From assembly GCF_000002875.2 (NCBI RefSeq), contig NC_009397.2:581762-645761 (forward strand): 64,000 nucleotides of DNA, in the 5' to 3' direction. Source of the stretch: Leishmania infantum JPCM5 (lineage: Eukaryota; Euglenozoa; Kinetoplastea; Trypanosomatida; Trypanosomatidae). The position numbers were made by a program, and so were the translations under genes. The notes beneath the pieces are model-generated. The model made no database searches. It was not told where the DNA came from and saw nothing but the letters and a program-made list of their open reading frames with translations. Positions 40,754 to 51,124 of this stretch are shown in pieces; the stretch's first letter is position 1, and the number at the start of each line of letters is the position of its first letter.

Positions 40754-42217
40754 TCACAGCGACGTCCGCCGTGAACGAGCACCGTTGTGCGGCACCACTT
40801 CGCTTGCCGGGATGCCGAGGAGCACCTGCAGCTCTGGGTTAGCCGCGTACCACGAGGCGCTCATCCCAGTCTCGGCGCACGGCGTGGCGTGATAACCTTG
40901 CGTCACCGCCATGCGGCAGTTCTCTCTGTCGTCGTCGATCAGCACCAAGTCGGTGCTCAGCCACTTGGGCAGCAGAAGCGTCGACGGGTTCCACAGCCCG
41001 CCCACAATGTCATCATGGTGAACGGAGGGGGTCTGCGGAGGTAACGGAGAGAGGCCGGTGCGCAGGGAATCGCTGGCATCATCGGCGGCTTCAGCGCAGG
41101 TGTTGTAGGTCGGCCGCGGCTGCTGCTGTGGATGAATCCGACTCTTTCGCAGGCGCTGCTCCTCATCACGCGCGTTTCTACGCTGCTGCAGCTCTTGCAG
41201 GTGGTACAGCTTCCCCGGCCCCGCCACCGACCTCGGCAAGCACACAACATCGTCGATGCTGTTGAGATAGGCGCGGGTCGGTGGAAGAACGCGCGAGAGC
41301 AAGCACACAACCGCCTCAGCGACGGAGAGACACGTGGCCCACTGATCTGCCGTCCCTTCTGTCAGCGAGCAGATCGCCAGCTCATGCCCGTGTTGGTTGA
41401 CAGCTTCACAGAACGCGCCTAGGAAATCTGCATCCACGAAAAGCGCGCGCACCTCCGCCGTAGTCGCCACCTGCGCGGCTCGAAGCGAGATGGAGCTGAG
41501 GGGCGAGCGCAGCAACGTGCCATCCAAGTCCAACACCACGAGCACAGGAGGCACCACCGTCGCATAACACGGTCCACTGCGTGGCCGCACCTCGCGGTGG
41601 AGCAGTAGTCCAGCCATAATGCAGCTTTCCTCGGTCAGCGCAGCCTCGATCTGCGAAAGCGACTGACCGCCAAGCGCCGCTGCCGGTAGCGAGAGGGCGG
41701 GCATCGTGAAAGTGGGCGATACAGCGGTCGAGTCCACGTACATGTCCACGGCATCGAAGAGCGCATCGAGGGCGTCGGCAGCGCTGTCCCACCAGTTCGG
41801 TGGCGAGGCTGCCGTTCTTGATTGCCACGACGGTGGCATCTCAGCCATCCCTGCGCTTGCGTTGCTTCGCGGGGGCGGCGCAAGCGCACTGTCTGCTAGC
41901 GTCAGCGTGCCCCCATCGCCGCAGAGGCCATCCTCTCCAACCGTAGAGCAAAGAAGCGGACAAAGCCGCGCAAGTTGGCTGATTAAGTGCTCGGCAGGGC
42001 TGCGCTGGTGTTGCTGTCGCGAACGCTGCTCTGTTCCGGCGAGCGTCTCAGCAGCCATACTGCGGCGTTCCTGCCATCGCGTGTGGTGGACGTTCCTGTA
42101 GCCTCCAATGTCGGCGGCAGCGGCCTTGCCAAGAATCAGCTCTGCCACGAAGCGGTAGCACTCGCGCGCCAGCTCGGGCAATGTCGCCTCCCTGGACGTC
42201 GCACACGTTTCTCTCAT
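40754..42217 (-). CDS. HAD-superfamily / NLI (FCP1-like) phosphatase-like protein
   Basis: The protein has 487 residues. The N-terminal ~220 residues match no family I know (some Trp-containing helical segments, ASPPNWWDSAADALDALFDA). The C-terminal half has the HAD motif I VVLDLDGTLL (Asp230, Asp232), then ELAICSLTEGTADQWATC in the position of motif II, and VLIDDDRENC near residue 421 as the C-terminal acidic motif. This order is that of NLI/FCP1-type protein phosphatases, but motif I is DLDGT rather than DLDET, so substrate class is open. A Gln/Ser-rich linker of about 60 residues interrupts the domain. The ATG at 42217 lies in CCATGAG, overlapping the stop of a short upstream frame. Between the P4-ATPase and a propeller-like gene, on the same strand. 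Confidence 0.8.
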   Translation of the reverse strand: MRETCATSREATLPELARECYRFVAELILGKAAAADIGGYRNVHHTRWQERRSMAAETLAGTEQRSRQQHQRSPAEHLISQLARLCPLLCSTVGEDGLCGDGGTLTLADSALAPPPRSNASAGMAEMPPSWQSRTAASPPNWWDSAADALDALFDAVDMYVDSTAVSPTFTMPALSLPAAALGGQSLSQIEAALTEESCIMAGLLLHREVRPRSGPCYATVVPPVLVVLDLDGTLLRSPLSSISLRAAQVATTAEVRALFVDADFLGAFCEAVNQHGHELAICSLTEGTADQWATCLSVAEAVVCLLSRVLPPTRAYLNSIDDVVCLPRSVAGPGKLYHLQELQQRRNARDEEQRLRKSRIHPQQQPRPTYNTCAEAADDASDSLRTGLSPLPPQTPSVHHDDIVGGLWNPSTLLLPKWLSTDLVLIDDDRENCRMAVTQGYHATPCAETGMSASWYAANPELQVLLGIPASEVVPHNGARSRRTSL

Positions 42218-44015
42218 GGTCTCCGCGGAGGCGGCATCTCAAAAATGAGATCTGCACGTGAGATACTTCCCACGCACACGGGCACGAGTGTCGCGTCACC
42301 GGGATTGAAGAGAACCAGCACCAGAGCGCGCCCTGGCGTGAAGGTTGTCCCCGGGGTACGCCTCGCGGGCAACGCACACCGTGACAACGGAAGATGAATG
42401 CCACAGTCTAGTGCAGCCGAAGGAGTAGATGGGTTACGTGTGCAGATGCTTATTTATGTGAGTGTATGTGCGTCTCGCTACCAAGAGCAGCCGCGTCTCC
42501 TGTAGAGCAGTGCGGGCGCTCTCGGTTGCGGCTGCTTCCCTGTCTCCGACCGATGAGGCACACGCACACACACATAAGCCGCATAGCATAGTTCGAGGTG
42601 AAAGGATATGGAGGAGGCATCGCACCGGCGAGCAGAGAAGAGGGGAAGGGAGGGATATCATGACGAAAACAAAATGCAGGCGCCCAGAGGGGCATCGTCC
42701 CCCAGGACAGACAAGACCCACAACAAACACTCACGTGTGCAGGCAAACGCATCCACATCATGTGTGCACACCACTACGCGTATACCATCGCCAAGGTCCG
42801 ACAATGTGGTAGCGAGGCAGGCGAGAAAAAGAAGAGTGGCATAGGCCGCTTAGCGCGCAGCCACGCTTTCGCGGCCTTCTCGTATCGTGAGCTGCTTCAC
42901 TGGATCGCCCTTCGCCGTTGTAGCGCAGTCCCCGATGGCAAAGCACTGCTGATGGAAGACGCCAAACGATGCTGACCGATGCGCGAGAAAAAAAATGGTT
43001 AGTCCGTTTCAACGCGTGTGCATTCGTTCTCGGCCATACAGCACCGGCCACACGCCACACTGCACCCCCACCCCACACATCCGCGCCGTGCGCAGAGGCA
43101 GCAGCAGACACACGCCGGCACAGCAGTGCGCCGACTCAGTCAGCTGAGCACGGCCGCCGCCTCACACTCTACGCAGACCCTCTCTGCCGGTCGCCACCTG
43201 CTGCGCCCCTCGGGGGTGTCCCAGGGCCCCCACCCACCCACCCCACGCACACACACCAGTAGGCAGTGAGCGTCGGGCGGGATGCGCTCGAGTCACGCGG
43301 AGGCTTCGCCCATCACATGGATGACACAAGCGTGTGCGCTGTCGCAGGTCGCTCTGGCCTCTCTGCGTCGTGGGCACGGGAACCCCCGTCACCACCAGAA
43401 GTGGCCCGGCAGGGGCAGGGGGATAGAGGGGGGGGGGAGACGGCTGCTTTGGCTTCCCACCCACACACACACACAAAGAGTGGGTGGTGTGCGTGTGCAG
43501 CGAGGCCCGTGATACAACCGCGCAGAGGGTGCGTGCCCTCCCCTGGCCATCGGGAAAAGAAAGTCAAGAGATAAAGGAATAGAAGCAAGCAAGTCGACCT
43601 TTGGGAGATGGCAGATGAGGCGTGAGAGTGCGGTGCGGGGTCGAGGCGATGGGAGGATGGTGCGCGCAACACAGAAAGAAAAGGTGCTGATGAAAACAAC
43701 GATACACTCACGCATTACGAGATCGACGACCTGAGACAGACAGACTCAGGCATACAATAAGGAGCGAGAGCGGGAAGCACACGCATGCGCACACACACAC
43801 ACACGTGCGCGAGATCTCGCAAGACTTGACCAGCAAAAGAAGGGAAGACGATCAAGAAACTAAAAGCGCGGGCACGCACGCACCAGGACAGGGCGAGGCA
43901 CCTTCGCACCACAGTAGCCAAGGACATGCACGCCGTAAGGGAAGGCAAACGCCAGCAGTGTCGCGCAGTGAGAGGCTGGGTGGAGGGAGTTGAGAAGGTA
44001 GCCCCATATCAAGCA

Positions 44016-44047
<32 letters not shown>

Positions 44048-44063
44048 CGTCGCTGTTGCCTAC
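42218..44063. other. Intergenic region with element R3 and GT microsatellite
   Basis: 1.85 kb without a gene. Holds element R3 (43010-43515), AC tract 43791-43804 and a GT run at 44016-44042 immediately downstream of the propeller-like gene. No RNA gene seen. Confidence 0.5.
43010..43515 (-). repeat. SIDER2-like element R3
   Basis: Third copy, 0.55 kb downstream of the stop of the 1184-residue gene. Diagnostic variants: ctctacgcag, cccccacccacc, ccccacgcac and ccagaagtggcccggc. The flanks share nothing with the 1.1-kb duplicated block, so only the element itself is repeated here. Confidence 0.6.
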
Positions 44064-47000
44064 TTAGTGCGACCCGCCGCGCAGTTGGGTGAGGATAATG
44101 CGGTTCTGCTCCTCCAGCCTCGCGTTCTGCGCCTGTATGCGGGCAAGCTCAGCCGCCACCGCCGCGTAAGCGTCAGGCATGGGCTTCTGTTCACCAACGG
44201 CAGAGGATGCCCTGCTAGCGTTCGCATGCGCACTCTCGCCTGATCGCCGGACCTGGCGCAGCTGCAGCTGTGCCGCGACTGTCGTGAGGAGGTCGGGGAG
44301 TTCGTCGAGCTCCGCTTCCTCAGTCGCTGAAAAGGACGCGTTACTCGCGGAGTCCGGCAGGTCGCTATGCTCCAGCAACTCCTTTAGGTGCAGCAGAGAT
44401 TCCCGAAGGTGGCGAGCGTGCACAGTGAACTGCTCCGTCGTCATCGTGGAGCTGCTGCTGCCATTCGGGCCACGGTGCGGCTTCGCAGCCACCGCCAGCC
44501 GCTCTTCGTGCTTCAAGTATAAAGGGAGGAAGGAAGGCTTTGCACCACGGCTGCTGGTGGAGCTCCGGATGACGGCATCCTCCGCATCCGACAGCAGCCG
44601 TGAAGAACCGCGCTGTGCGTTCCGTCGCTGCGGCGGGCTATCGGGGCATGCGGCAGGCTCGCCAGCACCCGTTCTCTTTGGAGATGCCGACGCGCTTCCG
44701 TTCCTCGAACCTTCGTTCGCATCTTCTACGCAAAACTCCCCACTGACGCCTGCGTCAGCCGCTGCCGCCACGCCGGCGCGGAGCACCTGAGAGTCCACCG
44801 TCAGCTCCGACACATCAACCGCCGAGGCAGCCAAGTTCGCGGTGGCCGGCGGGTCCGCCGGTGTCTCGGTTTTTTGGCGGTCACGAGGCGTGCGCGACAG
44901 CGCCGGCACACTGTCGTCTTGTGAGGAGGGCACACTCGCCTCTGCGGCTACGATGATGGAGGGGTGGGGGTGCCGAGAGGGGCCCGCCGAGCGAGGGGTG
45001 CGTGCGTGCTCGCCTGCCTGGCTGTCGCGCTTCTGACGTGCGTAGAAGCCTGTTAGCTCGTCAAAGCGGTCACTGAGTTCGCGGCTGGACGGGGCGCTTG
45101 CGGAGGCGGTGCGGCGCTGCCTGCGGGCCTCCGACACTGCCTTAGACACGCCTCTTGCCTTCACGGCGGGAGCGAGGGGGGTGCGGGCGGGGCGCCGCTG
45201 TGCTGCGTTAGAGGCCTGTGCTGCTGATGGCGCAGGGGGTGGAGCTGTCGACGACGAGGGAGCTGCGCTGCTCTTCTTCGCTACTTCTTTAGGGGGTGGA
45301 AGCAGCTTCTCCGCATCGTTGTGAAGGGCTGCAGCCCGATGCAGTGGTCCAAGCTTGTAGAGGTCGAAACAGCCAGAGCCGAGCGTCCACACAAGCAGCT
45401 CCGAGTTTTCCTTGTCCTCGGCGCTGCATATGGCACGCACCAAAGTCGAAATAGCCCGCGTGGCGATCAGTAGGGGATTGTCGCCGTTCAGCTGCCACGC
45501 CGAGAGGCGCGACCCGCGGCAGACCACCACGATATCCGGCCGGTGCATCACCACGGTGGCCACTACACACACGTTGGCACCACTTTCCTTTTCAACCGCC
45601 TGTGCAGCCGGTGGCTCTGCGAGCGACTTCACAACCCATCGCGATGCACCCTTGGCCTGCACATACGCGGAAGTGACCGCACCAGCCACGATCAGGCCAC
45701 CCTGGCACGGCACCACGTGCTGAATGGCATCTGCATGCGTGTAAGTAGGCGGGGCAGATGCGTGATCGCCCGCTTCCGCGCTGTTGCCGAGCGCGGTAAT
45801 GGATGCGCGCTGCACCGCCACGACTCGGTCCGCATCAGTCGCTGTGGACTCAGGCCCCGAGGTGTCCACATCGCCGCCGCTATACACAACTAAAGCATGC
45901 GTGCCAGCAGGCACCGAGGCAGAGCCGCTGATCTCGATCCTCTCCAGCTGGAGAGCACGGCTGCCAACGCCGCTGCCACCCTTCGGCGTCTGCGCCCAGC
46001 AGCACCGGTAGCGACGAAGCTGCAGCCCCGAGGGCCAGCTCGCCGCTGCTGCCGCTGACGACGTAGTCAGCGCATACACGACATCGCCGGTGGGAGAGCT
46101 GGCAAGGCTGACGATGTTTTCGTCCGCGTTCGTCGCTGCACTGCCCAGCTCGGCTGGTGTTCCCGGTGCACGACCGTAAGCGACGAGAGCGTGGCGCGCC
46201 GTGTCGAACAGCACCACCACACCAGCGGCAGGGTGCAGCGTCGCGCAAGTGGACTGGTTGCCAAAAGCGGTGACAAGTGTGCAGCCGGGGGGAGAGACAA
46301 ACATGAGCGCCTGCGGGGTCCACCAGCACCACAATGCTGAGTTCATGGGCCAGATCTCCGCCGGCGCTGCAGGCACCAAGATGGGCGGCGTGAAGACAGA
46401 TGCGCGGCGCAAGCTCATCCGCTGCGTGCCCGTCTTCGGCTCCATCGAGTAGAGGGAAAACGCGCCGCCTTCGTGGAAGAGGACCAGCACGCCATTCCCT
46501 GCACTGGCACCATTTGTGAAGACATGCGCACCGCTCGCAGCAACAACCGAGTCCTCGTGCACTTCCTTCGTCGCACCGGCATCATCGCTGCTGGTAGAAG
46601 TGGCGGCGCCGAGCACGTCCTGCCACTTCACCTTGCCCTGAAACTCCCACGTCTCGGCCTGGAAGAGGCGCGTGATGGAGCCGGTCAGCATGAGGCTCTC
46701 CTTGCCAACGCAACACAGCGCCGTGGCGGATGACACCTTGCAGTCCATCCACCGCACCACTGATCCGGTGGAGCCGTTGAAGGCAACGAGAAAGCCGCTG
46801 CTTGCCAGCGCCAGGTAGGTTTCCTCGCCCTCCACCGGGCTCGCCATACAGCACGTATACTCAACGTCGCACAGCTCCTCCACGGTGCTGCAGTGGCGGC
46901 TCAGCACCATTAGGCGGTTGCGTTCTCTGTGCTTGGGCGCCTGGCCATCAGCCGGTGCCTCTGCACCGCCAGTCGCAGCAGGGGCCGTGTATTGCACGCT

Positions 47001-47618
47001 GAACAAGCCAATTTTGCCGGCGCTGCAGGCAGCAAAGGAAAGGTCGAAGGCGAGACTGCACATGCTCTGAAGAGGCCCCATGGCGCCACGCCACAGCAAC
47101 GCCTTAGTGTCGATACTCCAGAGCGAAAGCCGGTGCGGCGTTTGGTCGAGCGGTCGGCTGTGCAGCAGCGACGAGAACGCCAGGTAGTTCGCCTCCTCTG
47201 TGAAAAGGAACGTGGCGCCGTAAGTGCAGTCGCCGGTCACGGTGCGCGGCAACTTCGTTGCCTCCGTCAGCGCGGGATTCGTGAGAGAGGTGAGGTAGAG
47301 GCCGTGGTGGGCCGTGCCGACGCACAGGAGGTCTTTCTCAGGGTGGCCGACGACAAAGCTGATGCGCTCGTCCGGCGAGGCGAGGACGCGCAGGCGCATG
47401 GCATATCGCCAGCGCGCCTCCGCAGAAAGACTACTCGGATGCTCCGCAAGCACGTCGACAAGGGCGATGCTGTTGTCGGTGGCGGCGTACACGACATAGC
47501 GGCCACGGAACGCTGTGCAACACCGCGACGATGAAGTGACGGCGTGGCCAACGCGCCACGTCGGCAGCACAACCGGTGACGGCGATGGAGACGCGGGCGG
47601 CGAAGACGACTGCTCCAT
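44064..47618 (-). CDS. Large beta-propeller-like protein with C-terminal coiled coil
   Basis: The protein has 1184 residues from the ATG at 47618. Roughly the first 770 residues are strand-rich with repeated hydrophobic blades ending in small motifs such as SLWSIDTKALLWRG, AACSAGKIGLFSVQY and VVVCRGSRLSAWQLNGD, suggesting one or two WD40-like propellers, though canonical WD dipeptides are rare. Residues about 790-1080 are Ser/Pro/Arg-rich and unordered. The C-terminus (LARIQAQNARLEEQNRIILT) is a short coiled coil, probably for dimerisation. No specific family recognised; the layout is seen in scaffold proteins of cilia, vesicle transport and RNA granules. Acceptor: pyrimidine tract 47715-47668 with AG at 47664-47663. 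Confidence 0.8.
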   Translation of the reverse strand: MEQSSSPPASPSPSPVVLPTWRVGHAVTSSSRCCTAFRGRYVVYAATDNSIALVDVLAEHPSSLSAEARWRYAMRLRVLASPDERISFVVGHPEKDLLCVGTAHHGLYLTSLTNPALTEATKLPRTVTGDCTYGATFLFTEEANYLAFSSLLHSRPLDQTPHRLSLWSIDTKALLWRGAMGPLQSMCSLAFDLSFAACSAGKIGLFSVQYTAPAATGGAEAPADGQAPKHRERNRLMVLSRHCSTVEELCDVEYTCCMASPVEGEETYLALASSGFLVAFNGSTGSVVRWMDCKVSSATALCCVGKESLMLTGSITRLFQAETWEFQGKVKWQDVLGAATSTSSDDAGATKEVHEDSVVAASGAHVFTNGASAGNGVLVLFHEGGAFSLYSMEPKTGTQRMSLRRASVFTPPILVPAAPAEIWPMNSALWCWWTPQALMFVSPPGCTLVTAFGNQSTCATLHPAAGVVVLFDTARHALVAYGRAPGTPAELGSAATNADENIVSLASSPTGDVVYALTTSSAAAAASWPSGLQLRRYRCCWAQTPKGGSGVGSRALQLERIEISGSASVPAGTHALVVYSGGDVDTSGPESTATDADRVVAVQRASITALGNSAEAGDHASAPPTYTHADAIQHVVPCQGGLIVAGAVTSAYVQAKGASRWVVKSLAEPPAAQAVEKESGANVCVVATVVMHRPDIVVVCRGSRLSAWQLNGDNPLLIATRAISTLVRAICSAEDKENSELLVWTLGSGCFDLYKLGPLHRAAALHNDAEKLLPPPKEVAKKSSAAPSSSTAPPPAPSAAQASNAAQRRPARTPLAPAVKARGVSKAVSEARRQRRTASASAPSSRELSDRFDELTGFYARQKRDSQAGEHARTPRSAGPSRHPHPSIIVAAEASVPSSQDDSVPALSRTPRDRQKTETPADPPATANLAASAVDVSELTVDSQVLRAGVAAAADAGVSGEFCVEDANEGSRNGSASASPKRTGAGEPAACPDSPPQRRNAQRGSSRLLSDAEDAVIRSSTSSRGAKPSFLPLYLKHEERLAVAAKPHRGPNGSSSSTMTTEQFTVHARHLRESLLHLKELLEHSDLPDSASNASFSATEEAELDELPDLLTTVAAQLQLRQVRRSGESAHANASRASSAVGEQKPMPDAYAAVAAELARIQAQNARLEEQNRIILTQLRGGSH

Positions 47619-47662
47619 CGCAACGTATAGGTGTGTGTGTGTGCGTGCGTGCGTGTTCGTTT

Positions 47663-47715
47663 CTTCGAGCGAGAAGGTCGAGAGTGGAGGGAGAGACGGA
47701 GGAGAGATATGGACG
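47663..47715 (-). promoter_or_regulatory. Predicted trans-splice acceptor of the propeller-like gene
   Basis: CT-rich tract on minus (47715-47668) and first AG at 47664-47663; leader about 44 nt containing an AC repeat and no ATG. Confidence 0.6.
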
Positions 47716-48889
47716 GAAAAAAGGGGGGTGGGTGCGATGGAGGAGGCGTTGCCCCTTCGTGGCTACGCCTCCTTCAGCTTTGTTTTTTTCGCCGTTTTTG
47801 TTGCTGCGCCGTTCGAAGGGAGGCGCGTTACACACGCACACCCGAGGAAAAGCGTGCCGGTGGGAAGACGGAAAAGGGAAAAGGGAAACAAAAGGGTGAG
47901 GGGCGCGAAGTAGCGAGGAAGCCGAGATGCGGCGGCGGCAGAGCGGAGGGAGAAAAAGAAGAGGGAGCCCCTCATGCAACCGGGACGCCGATCGCGTGGC
48001 CCCATGAAAGGGCCGAGTCGGCGGGACCTCAAAGGAGATGACGACTTGCAGGGGGTCGAGGGAGGGCGAAGAGGCGCAAGGTCGTCAGACACACCCAAAC
48101 CGACACACATGCATGCATATATATGCTCGTCCCGGTACAGCTGCGCCGTGCAGCTAAAGCCTCTTGGCAATGACTGAAGGCAGCAGTGAATTGCATGCGT
48201 GGCACTAGCAAGAGAGCCGTACAAACCGACCACGCCAGCCACGGGTGTACCGAGTGTGCACGTGCTCCCCTGCGCCGAGAGTACGCCACCTGCACGCCCT
48301 CTTCCGACCGTTCGACTTCCCGTGTCGATTTTGTTTTTCGTTCTTTCGCGCAGACTTCTTCCGCCGTTTTGCACGCTCTCCCCTGCGCGGCGCAACGCCG
48401 AGCGGAGGCAGGCTGAGAGAAGGCGGGCAGTGAGGGGGGGGAGGCGCACAGCGACAGGCCCCCTTCACCACCACACGCACACAAATAAAGAGCGAAACGA
48501 TTTACAAAAAGAGGAAAAGTGGAGGTGATAGGGGGCGGGGGAGCGCTCCGCCCTCATCTCACACACGCACACGCACATACGTACAGCACACAACAACGAC
48601 CGACGAGAACAACAGCGGGCAGGCACGCACACTTAAACAGGAGAAGATGGGAGAGGGGGTGGGGGCAGGCGAGAGCGACTCTCCCTTGGCCCTGTCAGGA
48701 CGACTCCGGGAGGAAACCACGAGGGAGTGGAAAAGAGTAGCAGTGGTACGGAAGATGGAGAAGAGGAAAGGCGGTAAAGACGTAGGAGGTGCAGAGACAG
48801 AAGAGAGAAGAGGGGAGAGGGCATCATGCCCACGTACACATACGCACCAGCCTCCCTCCTCTCTCTCTAGTGCGCTTCGGTGCCCCCTC
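47716..48889. other. Intergenic region between RagA-like and propeller-like genes
   Basis: 1.2 kb; mixed sequence with G-rich runs on plus (48433-48441, 48535-48545). Nothing gene-like seen. Confidence 0.5.
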
Positions 48890-49987
48890 TTACAGAACTT
48901 CGCGCATTGCACACGCGGTGGGCTCGTCAGAGTCCAGGAACTGCTCAAAACGTCGTCGTGCGGCGTTCACGTTGAGGCGATGCAGCTCCACGTTCACTTT
49001 CGGGTCTACCGACACGACCAGCACGTGCGTGCACTCCGTAAACGGGCACAAGAGCGCCGTGAACGTCTCTGTAGCGATGCTCAGTCCGCCAAGACTGGTC
49101 GTGTTGTTCATGCAGCTCAGCTTGAAGTGCTTCACCGTCTCGCTCACCTCTGTCGTGCGCAGCTCCCCGTCGCCCTGCAGAAACAGCGCCTTGGAGCCAT
49201 CGTCGGTGGCCTTGCGGTTGATGTGTGTCAGGCATAGAAAGGTGCTCCGCTCGTACAACGCCACCTCGGCGGCGTCGCACGCCATCGCGATGCCGCGCAT
49301 CGTCTCCACCAGCACGTCGCGGTGCGGCACTAGCGAGCGCACCACCGAGCTGTAGGCCAGGTAAAGCGAATCCGACCAAATGCTGGTGCCGAAGAACTCG
49401 ATGTCCATGCCGTCGCCAGAGTCGATGCAGTTCAGAATCTCTTGCTTGCGTGCCTGGAAAATCTCTTCGCGGACGTCCTTGTGGATGAGGTCGATCTTGT
49501 GCAGGAGCACGAACACCTTTGCCTTGGGGCTGTATTGGCGAATAAAACGCATTGCCTCGCGGAAGTACTCCAGCATCTCCGGCAGCTTCCAATCCGTCGT
49601 GGCGCTGCTGCCCTCGCCACCAACGCCACCAGGGCCGCCGATCCCGCCGTGGCTGTCACGGCACATGCTGTTGATATCAAACACAAAGAGCATGACGCCG
49701 ACGTAGCGGAAGATGTACTCCTTCTGGCGATTCAAGTACTCCGTGACGTAGCGGTGCTGGCCGCCGCAGTCCCACAGGTTCAAAAAGAGGTTGCGCAATA
49801 TGTGCACCTGGCTCTGATCGAGCGAGATGGTGATGCCGAGTCGCAGCGCGTCGCGAGGGAGGTAGTTATCGAAAATGATGCTGCGCATGCACGTCTTTCC
49901 GGCTCCGCCAGGCCCCATAAGGAGCAGCTTCTGCATCTGCTTCTGATCCATATCTGCGTGCGCACATGCGTAGCGCGGAAGAATCAT
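48890..49987 (-). CDS. RagA: RagA/Gtr1-family small GTPase
   Basis: The protein has 365 residues from the ATG at 49987; a second ATG at 49951 (MDQKQMQK) would give 353. Both are plausible; RagA proteins usually start about where the second one does. Motifs: G1 GPGGAGKT at 25-32, followed by the Rag-specific CMRSIIFDNY; NLWDCGGQ with G3 at 73-77; G4 HKID at 163-166; FGTSIWSDSLYLAYSS is typical of the Rag/Gtr family. The C-terminal roadblock-like half follows, with KHFKLSC. RagA/Gtr1 pairs with RagC/Gtr2 on lysosome-related membranes and passes amino-acid status to TORC1. A Gly-rich insertion of about 20 residues (110-131) lies between G3 and G4. Neighbours give no functional hint. Confidence 0.92.
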   Translation of the reverse strand: MILPRYACAHADMDQKQMQKLLLMGPGGAGKTCMRSIIFDNYLPRDALRLGITISLDQSQVHILRNLFLNLWDCGGQHRYVTEYLNRQKEYIFRYVGVMLFVFDINSMCRDSHGGIGGPGGVGGEGSSATTDWKLPEMLEYFREAMRFIRQYSPKAKVFVLLHKIDLIHKDVREEIFQARKQEILNCIDSGDGMDIEFFGTSIWSDSLYLAYSSVVRSLVPHRDVLVETMRGIAMACDAAEVALYERSTFLCLTHINRKATDDGSKALFLQGDGELRTTEVSETVKHFKLSCMNNTTSLGGLSIATETFTALLCPFTECTHVLVVSVDPKVNVELHRLNVNAARRRFEQFLDSDEPTACAMREVL

Positions 49988-51124
49988 GCGTGGTGCTGCT
50001 CAGCAACCAAAAGGGGCATCCGCGCGTGGCGACGTCTCCTCGGGCGTCCGATGAGGGAGGACAGGCGATCCACAACTCGAGAGGCGAAGGAAAAGGGAAG
50101 GGAGGGAGGGAGGGTGGATGGAGGAGGAGGTCAAAACAAAAAAAAATCAAATAATACATATAACGGCACCAGAAGCCGTGGAGAGCGGCGTGTGCACGAG
50201 GTGCTGTGCCGCGCCTGCGCAGTTACCTTTGGGGTTGCGTACGGCAGTGCACGTCTTAAACGATGGATGGGCGTCGGAGAATGGGCAGGTGAGAGGAAAA
50301 CGATAAAAGAGAACGGGCGGATGGGTATACGGCGCTTAGGGGCAGGCGGAGGGGGGAGGGGTGGAGAGGCCGTTAGCGAGGGGCGCGCAGAGGAGGTTCG
50401 CACGCGGTCTGCGATTCCCTCCTTTTTTTCCATATCATCTAGTCTCGTCGCTGCCGCTGAGCACGACAGCGCGCAACCCTCGCGCAGCAAATGCGCATAC
50501 CGCAGCAAAAGGAGAGGTGACAGGGAAGACGAGGCATGTGATTTGGTGCGAGAGAGGCAGACACCGGGAACACCATTGGACGCCATGCTGTCCAACGAGC
50601 TCACCATTACTCTTCATCCACGGCACTCCCCCTCCTCCACAACCGCCGCAACCCGCTTGCTCGGGGGAAGTACAGAGAACGCGGATTTATGGCCGCTCCG
50701 CCTCCTCGTTCCTGCTTCTGCTTTCCGTGTTGCTTTCCTTTCTTCTCTCCCTACTGCCTTCGCCCCCTTCCCTCAACACAATCCGCATTCATTTTTGCTT
50801 CCTGTGCCTGCTTGTGTGCGTGTGTGCACCATGCAGACAGCAACTCTCTCGGAGACACGAAAAGAGAGCACCACACGAGGTAGGCAATGATCGAAGCGGG
50901 TGGACGACGGAAGGCGAACGACATCACCGCAGCGCGCGAAACGGCACGGAAAAAAAAGCAACCAGCCAACCGCTAAGGAAACTGATTCAGCTGCCAAAAC
51001 ACCAGCTCCGCTACCCCCCCCCCCCACACACACACCCGTGGCACGCACGCACGCGCATGGCACCACGCGGCGAGCAAGGGGAGAGGAAAGAGCAGAGGAC
51101 GATAGGGGTTAGGCAACAGCACAG

